A stretch of DNA of 64,000 nt from Stomoxys calcitrans (Eukaryota > Arthropoda > Insecta > Diptera > Muscidae): contig NC_081556.1 in assembly GCF_963082655.1 (NCBI RefSeq), forward strand, positions 72,463,227 to 72,527,226, read 5' to 3'. This document shows, piece by piece, positions 33,541 through 43,500 of this stretch. The first letter of the stretch is position 1. The number at the start of each line of letters is the position of its first letter. The translations under genes were made by a program, and so were the position numbers. The notes beneath the pieces were generated by a model that saw only the letters and a program-made list of their open reading frames with translations, searched no databases and was not told the DNA's origin.

Positions 33541-35550
33541 ATTGCTTTAAAAAGCCCTACAACTTGCGAACGTTTACATCCGTTAAATCGGACAAGTTCT
33601 CAAAGAAATGAGAACCTAAAGTGGAACTCCTTATGACTGTCATAGCGGAACACACACACAGAAGTTGTGACAACTGTTCTAGCCAGTGACAGCAAAGTAG
33701 TAGACTTCTTCAAGTCTAGATTAGGCCACATAGATTTGAAATGATCACAGCCCCCTATTTGTGACCATCTATCATTCGTTGACCTTCGGGCCTGATCCTG
33801 AAAACTTAGCTTACATGTCGCTAGAGGTATACCCACAGATTCTAATTTGCCTGGAATGTGTGAGCAAGTTCCTAGTCTCGCAAACTCGCCCGCTTTACAA
33901 TTCCCTGGGATATCTCTAGGCCCCGCACCCAGAACAGGTAAATTTTGAACTGTTTAGCCATCTCGTTGAGAAATCTGCGACTGTCGGGGGCGGTTTTTGT
34001 GTTCAGAAATGCGTTTTCCAGAGATTTAATGGCTGCCTGAGAAGATATTTATGGCAATCGTTATTATGACATTATATCATAGCCATTTCACCACCTCCTT
34101 AATTGCAAGGATCGGGTAAACTTTTCGATATGGACAGTTCTAGATCTTTAGAGTACACCCCAAAGCCCACCTGATCGTCTAGTTTGGAGCCTTCCGCATA
34201 GAAGTCTATGTAACCTCTATTTCCAGGGATATCGCAGTTGCAATCAGCTCTATCAAGAATAGTAGTACAGCACTTTTGATAAAAAGTTCTTGTCTGGGAC
34301 ATCGGTCATTGAATCAAGGATAACGCAGTGTCCATAGCAACCAAATGACCAAAGATAAAGCTCTCTTGGCCCCACGGCAGTGGGCGCAGCAATATGTCTA
34401 GCCACAATGGTGGTGCAAGACTTCCTTTGGATTCGGTTTACTATTGAACAGTAGGTGGACTTTGAAGCGCCGTCCACCAGATCACAACACCATATAGCTT
34501 ATAAGTCCGACAACTGCAGGATATACAGAGTGCATAACGCGCGGTCTAAACCCCCAACTTTTGGTAATAGCTCTCTTGCATGAGAGAGCCTTTCTTGCCC
34601 TTTCCAAAATGTTGGATTTGAAGTTCAATTTCCTGTCCAACAAAACACCCAGGTATTTTGCGCTTTCTGTAAATGGAATATTCTCTCCTCGCAAGGAGAC
34701 AGGTGCCCCTGCAGGTAAATTGTGTCTCCTACTGAAAAGAACTACGAATTCACGCCTAGACTACTCTCAGTAGCCCACTTAGCTGTTGAATGTAGAGCTT
34801 TCTGAAGTATATATCTTAGAGTGCTGGGAAACGTTCCCCTATCCGCAATAGCCAAGTCATCAGCATACGGCACGGGATAGCTGTGTGCACCACACAAGCT
34901 GGAACTTTGAGGTCCGATCTTTGTGGTGTTCATTGCTGTCACGGTTGCGGATAGTGGAATGCTCCATACGGAGTAGCTGCAACGGCAGTCACGGACAATC
35001 AGCGGTATCGAGCGGAGAATTTCTTACACAAATACTGAGTACCTTTGGTGCTCGATAGGAAAAGGCGAGTTATTGTCGCATTTCAATAACGAATGGCCTT
35101 TGGACCGGAACGAGCTTGCTCACCTACAGGAGCTTGGCGAGGATCGCCATCTCCACTTGAAAATGTTGTTACAACAACAACATCAACAAAGGTGTCCAGA
35201 GACACCTTTTTCTTCCAGAGACAACAATATATTGTTAATGGCTATATTCCAAAGAAGAGGAGACAGTACTCCTCCATGCGGAGTTCCTCCGCTGACCCAT
35301 CGTTTTAGATCCACAGATTCTGAGCCTGCCGTAATGCATCTTTTAGTAAGTAAGTTATTAATAAACTTTCTTACGGTAGAGTTGATGCCTATAAACTTCA
35401 TATTCTTTATAATTGACGCCAGTTTTACATTATTGAGAGCAACTTCAATGTCAAGAAATGCTACCATTGTATATTTCTTGACAGCGACAGAACATGGTTC
35501 GAAACAGTTCTTGATGACTTCGTATTCGTTGTATATAAACCTGAGCTTCT
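33541..35550 (-). pseudogene. Non-LTR retrotransposon family B, RT-RNase H copy
   Basis: Minus-strand order from the 5' side: EYEVIKNCFEP and VAFLDIEVALNNV (35,540-35,420), GGTPHGGVLSPLLWNIAINN (35,290; RT block with PQG-like PHG), then an inserted repeat E. VPYADDLAIADRG (34,875; YADD box), FTESAKYLGVLLDRKLNF (34,665) and AEGSKLDDQVGFGVYSKD (34,205; RNase H start) follow, then GIPLATCKL (33,836) and degraded 3' sequence. A real RNase H begins TDGS; here AEGS, so the first catalytic acid is lost. Frames are broken in several places. Same family as 5,340-5,945. Confidence 0.8.
34917..35200 (+). repeat. Short interspersed repeat E inserted in family B
   Basis: Complete-looking E: starts 'tctttgtggtgttcattgct' and includes 'cagtcacggacaatcagcgg' and 'cggaacgagcttgctcacct'. 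It ends 'ccacttgaaaatgttgttac' plus 'aacaacaacatcaac'. It separates the PHGG and YADD parts of the reverse transcriptase, so it inserted after the B copy. Confidence 0.75.
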
Positions 35551-36823
35551 GATCTCATAAAGTCGGATTTTAGTTATATATAGCCGCTATATAGACCGAT
35601 CTCCAGACTTAAAGTCTTGACGCAATAAATTGGTCATTTTTCATTCGATTTCGATGAAATTTGGCACATCGAGTTCTGGTTTACCCCTATTCATTTCTTT
35701 GAAATGCGGTTCAGATCAGACTATACTTGGATATAGATACCCTATAGGCCGGCTACCCGATCTCCCGATATAGGGTATTGAGGCTATAAAAGAACCATTT
35801 ATTACCCGAATTCGATGAAATTTGGCACAGTGAGTTCTGGTGGACCCCTACCTATTCCTGTCCTATGTGGTACAGATCGGACTATATTTGAATATAGCTG
35901 CCTATACAGACAGATCTCCCGATATAGAGTATTGAACCCATAAAAGGAGCATTTTTCATCCGATTTTGAAATTTGAAGCAACGAGTTTTCATAGATCTCT
36001 AAACCTGTTTGTTGAATGTCGTCCAAATCGCAATATATTTGGATATTGCTACCATATAGACCGATCTCCTGATATAGGGTATAGAGCTTATAAAAGGACC
36101 ATTTTTCATCCGATTTAGATGAAATTTGAAACAGTGCGATTTGTAGACTTTCACACTTGTTTGTTGAATATCGTCCAGATCGGACCATATTTGGATAATA
36201 GCTGCCATATAGACCGATCTCCCAATATAGAGTATTGTATAGAATATTGTGTAGAGTATCTGGTCCACATTCCTTATATGGCCAATCTGGACGATATTCA
36301 ACAGAAAGGTTTAGAGGTGTGCCAAAACACACTGTTTCAAATTTCATCAAAATCGGATAAAAAAATGCTCATTTTATGGGCTCAATACTCTCTTTCGGGA
36401 GATCGGTCTATATGGCAACTATATCCAAATATGGTCCGATCTGGACGATATTCAACAAAAGGGTTAAGAGGGCTACTAAAACTCGCTGTGCCAAATTTCG
36501 AAAGAGGATGAAAAATGTTCCTTTTATTGGCTTTTTTCTCGATTTTTACACTATATCGGGAGATCGGTATATATGGCAGATATATCCAAATATGGCCCGA
36601 TCTGAACCGCACTTCACAGAAATGAATAGGGGTCTACCACAACTCACTGTGCCAAATTTCATCGAAATTGGATGAAAAATGACCAATTTATTGCCTCAAG
36701 ACTTTAAGTCTGGATATCGGTCTATATAGCGGCTATATATAACTAAATTCCTACTTTATGAGATCAGAAGGTCAGGTTTATATACAACGAATACGAAGTC
36801 ATCAAGAACTGTTTCGAAAATTT
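35497..36823. repeat. Large palindromic array of G-type ~155-bp units
   Basis: The outer ends are inverse copies of each other. 'gttcgaaacagttcttgatg' at 35,496 pairs with 'catcaagaactgtttcgaa' ending at 36,823. The next ~170 bp inward also pair ('tatatagccgctatatagac', 'aattggtcatttttcat', 'ggcacatcg'). Inside are about five units in one orientation (35,570-36,230) and about four in the other (36,270-36,740). Each has 'atatagctgccatatagacc', 'gatctcccgatatag' and 'ccgatttcgatgaaatttgg'-like words. The outermost ~50 bp are family B coding sequence, present at both ends in opposite orientation. Confidence 0.8.
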
Positions 36824-37630
36824 TTTTATACCCAAGATATCTACAAAATTATAAATACCCAGATTTTAATAAGTGGTAAATATCCGGGTATTTACCAAAT
36901 TTACCGGGTAACTACCTTTTGGGTATTTAACAATCGCCCATCTCTAGTCATGGTTGTTCGCATGATATAATTACCAGGTATTGTAGTGAAAGTCGAAGTC
37001 TGTACAAGGCTTTAGGGCTGGTACTACAATATGTTCGTTTTTCGCCGTTGAAAAACAAATTTTTTTCTCGATTACTTTTTTGAAACTATACGAAAATGAT
37101 AAAATAACAACTTTAAGGGAGACATCATTTTTGCTATCGCACAAATATGTTATTTTTGTATGATATATCCCAAAAAATGTGATCAAAAGCTGATTTTTTA
37201 TGGCTACAAATTTGTGAGAAAGCTGTTTAGATCATAAAAATCGAATAAACAGCAGTGCTATTTTGAAAAGTGGTTTTCATATATTATTTTCATTCATATC
37301 ACACTATGTGTGCAACTTTAACAATAGCAAAATTTGACATTTCATAAGACAAGAACATGTGGTGTGATGGCACCTTTATGAACAAACAAAGAGAATGTGA
37401 AAAAAAGTTTGACATCTTAATACCGTCAAACCTGGCCGGCTGTTAACAGCTGTTCGCGTGAGACCACCTTTTTCAATCCGCCTTGAACTTATACCAACGA
37501 AAATATTACAAAATCTAATTATTTTTACACATAAAAGCTGAATTCGTTTCGTTCGTTGAATAGTTTTGCGTTTCATTATTTTTTAATTTCGAATGCGTGG
37601 ATTTTGGTTGAAATTGCAAAAACATACACA
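36824..37630. other. MITE fragments and repeat X; no gene
   Basis: 37,080-37,375 is a reversed, end-damaged relative of the TTAA MITE ('tgtgtgcaactttaacaata', 'aagacaagaacatgtggtgt', 'gatggcacc'). 37,376-37,492 is repeat X. 37,013-37,110 shares a 'gctggtactac' end with 41,440-41,510. Confidence 0.5.
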
Positions 37631-38971
37631 TAGCCCATAAAGTCTGTGTTCACCTGACAAACTTTTATGATTGGTTAAAGAACACAAATTAAAATTATAA
37701 ATCAAATCAACTCTTTTACATATATTTTTTCTTCATATTCCAAACATTAAAAAACAAAACAAAAGAGTTATTTAAACACAAAATAAAAACATATTAACGC
37801 ATTCCTATTATTTGGTAGGATAGCCACGTTGTTTTAAGACTGCACTCAGTCTATTTGGCATGGAGTTTACCAAACTGCTTTAGATCGTTATCTTGTTGGA
37901 TCCAAAATGTCGTTGCTAACCCTAGTTTAGCAGCATTTGGTTTTAAATTTTTTTTTTTTTCAAAATGTTGAGATAACCCCATTTATCCATTTTGGACTCA
38001 ATAAATTCTAATTGACCCACTCCACTAGCAGCCATACACCCCCACACCATAACTCCACCACCACCGTGCTTCACCGTTCTCACTAAATTTTGTTTTTCCA
38101 GCTCAGTCCCGGACTTGCGCCACACTATTTGCCGACCTTTAATGCCAAAAATACAGAATTTGCTCTCTTCGGAGAAAATAATTTGTTTCCAGAATTCAGG
38201 AAGCTTATTGATGAAAGTATTAGCGAATGCAATCCGCTTTTGTCTCTTTATGACTGAAATATACGGTTTTCTTCGAGCAACTCTTCCATTAAATTCAGCT
38301 TTATCTAATATTTTTCTGGCAGTTTCGGCACAGATGCTTTTTTTAAACATTGTTTTAATATGTTCAACAATTTTGGTTGATGTTATACGAGGGTTGGTGT
38401 TTGCCATATTAATCACTTTGCGCTCTTCTCTAACGGATAATTTTTTTGGACGCCCAGGCCGAGGCTTTGTAGTTAGAATACCGGTTTCTTTGTAATTATT
38501 AATTACGCGCTGGACAGAAGAATACGTTCTTCCAACTGTTCCACCAATATTTCTAAAGCTTTGTCCTTCTTTCCACAATTTTAAAATTATTTTTCTTTCA
38601 GATATGCATGTTTCCTTTCCTTTAGTTTCCAAATTTATTAATTTAAAAAAAAAAAACACGTGTAACTATCACTTATTATGATAATGAACTGAAACTGATC
38701 AAAAATAAGAACAAGCATCATAAAAAGTAATGGTGCTTTCGAAGTAAACAAAGTGAACGCAGACTTTTTGGTTGTCATAATTTCTTCTTATGAGACAAAA
38801 GTACCGTTAGAACAAAAAGCAAAAGCAAACTTGTATTTTTGGTTTTGTTTTCTAATTTAAAAAATATAAATAAACAACATATACAACAAAACTTAACTTT
38901 ATTTATTTTTTTATGTTGTTTTTTAATCACAAAAAAAGAAATTGTCACATGAACGCAGACTTTATGAACTA
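37631..38971 (-). mobile_element. Tc1-like transposon with TA target duplication
   Basis: The left end TAgcccataaagtctgtgtt (37,631) mirrors the right end gaacgcagactttatgaacTA (38,971). Terminal inverted repeats are about 28 bp with TA at both ends. A second inner copy of the repeat core (gtgaacgcagactttttgg) lies at 38,755. A transposase pseudogene fills 37,808-38,659 on the minus strand. This is the most intact DNA transposon in the window, yet it is internally deleted. Confidence 0.85.
37808..38659 (-). pseudogene. Tc1-family transposase, internally deleted
   Basis: The upstream part is a 238-codon open frame. It has a helix-turn-helix region (RKIILKLWKEGQSFRNIGG, RTYSSVQRVINNYKETG), a GRPKKL hook, a second DNA-binding region (RKVINMANTNPRITSTKIVE) and the catalytic-domain start QIIFSEESKFCIFG. 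Family members have SDESK here, so the first catalytic Asp is Glu. MVWGCMAASGVGQLEF follows. An A-run shifts the frame after NILK. Reading on gives FWIQQDND, then a junction straight to VNSMPNRLSAVLKQRGYPTK and stop. The ~55 residues containing the HTA...QSPDLNPIEHLW region, with the last acidic catalytic residue, are missing. Inactive. Confidence 0.88.
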
Positions 38972-39350
38972 TGTGTATATGAATTTAAGTACGGTCCACA
39001 CACTCACATTTGTATATAAATATGTACGTAAGTAGCTGATAAATTGATAAATTGCCATATAAATTTTTATGTGTAAGTGGCAACGTTTTGGCCAAAGACA
39101 CCCCCAAAAAATCAATCCCAAAATAACGTGGTATAAGCCTATAGCTAAAACAAAGTCAAGGCAATTGGCTGCAACAATCGACTTGAAACTAAATCCATAT
39201 CGACTATTCACGATATTTCGAAATTTTTGACTTTTCGACATTTTTTGACTTGTCGACTCCTTTTTGACTTCAATGTCGAATGATCGAATTTTTTAATCAG
39301 TAAAAGTCGACTTCGACTTATCTATACAAAAATCGATTAGTAGAAAATCG
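38972..39350. other. Spacer upstream of spin, TCGAC-rich
   Basis: No gene. 39,195-39,360 has many 'tcgac'/'cgactt' words (ttttgacttgtcgactcctt), a degenerate short-repeat patch. Confidence 0.4.
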
Positions 39351-40173
39351 ACTGCTTGCTTTGCTTTACTTTGAAATACCCCACCAAACCAATTGTGAAT
39401 AAACCGTCAAACCATCAGCACGTCTATAATTCCAACCACCACACACGCCCACTTTTAATATTTGCCTGCAACAGTACACTAGTACTGATTTAAATAGAAT
39501 AATAAAAAAGTGCTGTGAGTGATTTTGATATCGACCAAATCCAAAGTTAAAATATACCAAGTTGATTGCAGAAATTTCCAACAAAATCTATATTGCCGGA
39601 ACGATAAGTTAGGAAGAAAGAAGGACCCAAACTAAAATTTGAAGATTGTAAATTGAAATGGAATAAAGTGCATTAATGGTACAACCCGAATGTTTATTTT
39701 CGCATAGTTTTCGCGTCAAATACTTTCTCTCGGGCTCGCAGTGATAAATAATAGACTTATATTAATAAACTTATAAATATCATAGTGCACACACTAAATA
39801 AACGCTTCAAAAGCGGAATGTTAACTTTTTATTTGATAATTTGCCAACGCACTTTTATGTTATGCAAAATTAAATGAGATTATAAGTATATGTATGAAAA
39901 GAGTAAACATATATGTGGAAGTGAATTGAGTATAAAAGAGAAGAAGAGAAGTAATAAAAGAGAATTGGACAATATTTGAAAAAGTTGACGGCAAAGGAAT
40001 TTTTACGTCACCAGTTGCTGTTTCGTTTTGTTTTGCAAATTCGCAGATTTGACTCAACGCACAATCACATACACTAGCATTCGAATAAACTGCTAAACTG
40101 CCTGGGAAGAATACAAGTGAAAACAAAAAAATTCTTGATTGTTTAAGAGGGACTCTTGGTTTGTTCCACGTGA
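39351..40173 (+). promoter_or_regulatory. spin: spin upstream region / putative 5' UTR
   Basis: No transposon is recognised in this ~0.8 kb, unlike both sides, which fits promoter or 5' UTR. A TATAAAAG word lies at 39,931-39,938 and CACGTGA at 40,167-40,173, abutting the start codon. An in-frame TGA at 40,171-40,173 directly precedes the chosen ATG, so the coding frame cannot extend further upstream in this exon. The transcription start cannot be placed from sequence alone. Confidence 0.4.
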
Positions 40174-40507
40174 ATGTCTAGCAAAACACATTATCCAGCG
40201 TATCAGCCGATACCCACAACCACTGTCGTCACCATGGACAATCCGGCCTTGACGCGAAGCACTAATAGCGCAGACGACATTGACAATGCAGGAGCGGGTG
40301 CCATTCCATCCACTTGCTCCTCCCAACAGCTAATGCCTTCGTCCGATAGCGACAGCGTAGATGACACAGAAAGGCAGCGACAGAACAGTACGACAATAAA
40401 TTGTGCTCCTGGTGCAAGACGCTGCATAACACGGAGCCAATGGTTTACAGTGGGCGTACTGTGCTTTGTAAATTTAATAAATTACATGGACCGCTTTACA
40501 ATAGCAG
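40174..40507 (+). CDS. spin: spin exon 1 (N-tail and helix 1)
   Basis: Encodes 111 codons plus one base (phase 1). Residues 1-85 are polar and Ser/Thr/Asp-rich (SSDSDSVDDTERQRQNSTT). Residues ~90-108 (WFTVGVLCFVNLINYMD) form the first membrane helix. Donor site cag|GTGAGT at 40,508. The protein-like frame ends exactly at the donor; beyond it the frame reads into intron. Confidence 0.92.
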
Positions 40508-43500
40508 GTGAGTTGCAATTTAAAATGTATTGTGCTTCTTTAAAGATGAAGGAAAAATACTAGGCGCTATTGTGCTTGCAGTTAGTTGTGCACGATTTCT
40601 CAGTAACTGAACATACGATTTTTTATTGCCAAACGGGTAGGAGAGCTCATGTTTTGCCAACAAAAAATAGTCCCTCTCACTTCTGCCTGTTATCGAATGA
40701 GTAATTTTATAATTGGTAAAAGTATTGGTGTTGTTTTTTAAATATAATCGCGTGATATTTTGTTGTTGTAGTTGTTGTAGTAGCAGTGTGTGGTACACTG
40801 AGGCGGCAGCCCTTGCCGATGAAGGAATTCATCGGGTCAATCCGGTACATACAACCGGCTGCCATGGGATTGTGCGTGATATTTTGAAATCTGTATGCCT
40901 TCGACCCTTTTTCTTCCTTAAAATAAACAAATTTTTTCATTTTTAATCTACTCGTCAATCGCATTCATTTGATAACCATAATGCCTAGGTTGCAGCAATT
41001 CCAACCAAGCAATAAAAGATTCGTGGTCCTGGGGTCAAATCAAATCTGCATACCAAATTTCGAGGAGATGCATCCTATAAAGTGCATTTTAGCCGTGATC
41101 AGACTGAAAGTTTTGTACTGTCCTTGTTTCTTCGAAGGTTTTTGAGTAAACTTCAAGCACTGCATCCTGATTCCTCATAGATCACCTTTGTAAATAATTT
41201 CGAGCCATAACGACAAAAAAATCAACGTGAAAAATTTGTGGAATAACTATTTTTGGTGGAATTCTATTAAATTGAAATATTTTCATCTTCAATCTACGCA
41301 TTCGCTTTTCGCAATATATTTCGGCGATTACTTTTGATAGATAATTGAATTTAAGTTAAACGAATTGCTGATTTCCTTCATTAGGCCATTCCCTCATTAC
41401 TTGGGATAAAATTGTTATTTTATCATTGATATATTTGTGTGTTTCAAAAAAGTAATCGCGAAAAACTTTGTTTTTCAATGGTGATAAACGAACATAGTAC
41501 TAGCCATTTTGCACTAAATTTATTCGGTCTTGAAATAATTTATATAATGGGATATTTTTCGGCTACACACCATATACGTTTCTATTACAAGTATTTTTTT
41601 TTTCTATTGTATTTTTTTTTTTGTAATAGAAACTGGACTACGGACTTCAACCGGACAATATCCAATGGTTTAAATTATTTAAAGACCGAATAAATGTAGA
41701 ACATAACGTGTTCTATTTTAGTGCAATGAGGTATAAATTATTCACTTTTAAGAAAATAATACCTCTACTGAAGGTAAGAAGCGTGTATGCCTTTACTACC
41801 AGTAGATCAGCATGAGAAACTATTGCCTAGCAATGGTCTTACCATGCTGCCATGTCTCTGACCTAAGAGAGAGAAGAGTGTGAAATCAAGTGATGAATTG
41901 GGCTTTGGCGCGATAGCCAAATCAGTCATTAACATGAAAATTCTATCAATAGATACAAGGAAAGTGAATTTAAAGTACAACAGATAAATTAAAAAAACAG
42001 CAAGAGAAATGTTAGGCTGAATCTTGTTGTTGTAGCAACGTGTTGTTCAGTGAAGCAGCAGCCCTTGCCGATGAAGGACTCCATCGGATCAATCCGGTAC
42101 GTACAACCGGATGTCATGTGACTGTGGCTTTTCATTTCATCTGTATTAATGTTATAAAGAAGCCAACAAGGCCCATTATTGAATAAAATATATCGAATAT
42201 AATGTACTTACTTTGATTTAATTGGAATGATTTAATTCTGGTACGCTTAACTATGTTAACGTCGTCATACAAGTCATACAGTTCGTGATTCATACGGCGC
42301 CGTAATTCTCCTATATCTTATTTGAGTCAACATAACATCTTTAATTTGAGTGCAACATTCTAAAATTAATAAAAGTCCTTATAATTCTTATGACACCACA
42401 CCCCTTTGCATATTATACTATTTACGTATTTTCCATACTCCACACCATTGCAATAGGGTGTTGCAAGGGAAAGTTTAGGGACGATATCACGTGTTCTTAT
42501 CTATGGCATAATGCTTTATTTTACTTAATTAACATGGAAATGTCTTGTTACTTATAAAGGGTGATTTTTTTGAGGTTAGGATTTTCATGCATTAGTATTT
42601 GACAGATCACGTGGGATTTCAGACATGGTGTCAAAGAGAAAGATGCTCAGTATGCTTTGACATTTCATCATGAATAGACTTACTAACGAGCAACGCTTGC
42701 AAATCATTGAATTTTATTACCAAAATCAGTGTTCGGTTCGAAATGTGTTCATTCATGTGTTCAGCGATGAGGCTCATTTCTGGTTGAATGGCTACGTAAA
42801 TAAGCAAAATTGCCGCATTTGGAGTGAAGAGCAACTAGAAGCCGTTCAAGAACTGCCCATGCATCCCGAAAAATGCACTGTTTGGTGTAGTTTGTACGCT
42901 GGTGGAATCATTGGACCGTATTTTTTCAAAGATGCTGTTGGACGCAACGTTACGGTGAATGAACACATTTCGAACCGAACACTGATTTTGGTAATAAAAT
43001 TCAATGATTTGCAAGCGTTGCTCGTTAGTAAGTCTATTCATGATGAAATGTCAAAGCATACTGAGCATCTTTCTCTTTGACACCATGTCTGAAATCCCAC
43101 GTGATCTGTCAAATACTAATGCATGAAAATCCTAACCTCAAAAAAATCACCCTTTAGCTAAACTAATAATTAATCTTTATGTAATCTAACAATTATTTTT
43201 TAACGACATGGAGGAAAGTTATAACAAAGTTAAATTGAATACTCCTCAATAACATAATATATTTATTATTTTATTAAAGCCGATACCCCGGCTTACCCAA
43301 GTTTGTTATTTCTGTTAATACGTTTTGTTGGGCCTTTTTTTAAGATACCAGCTTTTAATCATTAAATAAATATTGAGTTAAATGGTTGCTCGTGCCTCTA
43401 GCAACTTGTGTTGATAGCCAGCACTTTAACGACGTCACTTGTTAGTGTAAAAAATACTTGAAAATAACCTCCTTCAAAGTATGTGACCCGCATTCAACGT

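Noticed and set aside
35073..35552. 159-codon plus-strand frame
   Set aside because: Crosses repeat E and the antisense of family B RT; the conserved RT blocks are on the minus strand.
36119..36511. 130-codon frame, and the overlapping 182-codon frame on the other strand (35,802-36,350)
   Set aside because: Open frames generated by the ~155-bp tandem G units; the same word is read repeatedly.
38115..38495. 126-codon plus-strand frame
   Set aside because: Antisense of the Tc1 transposase.
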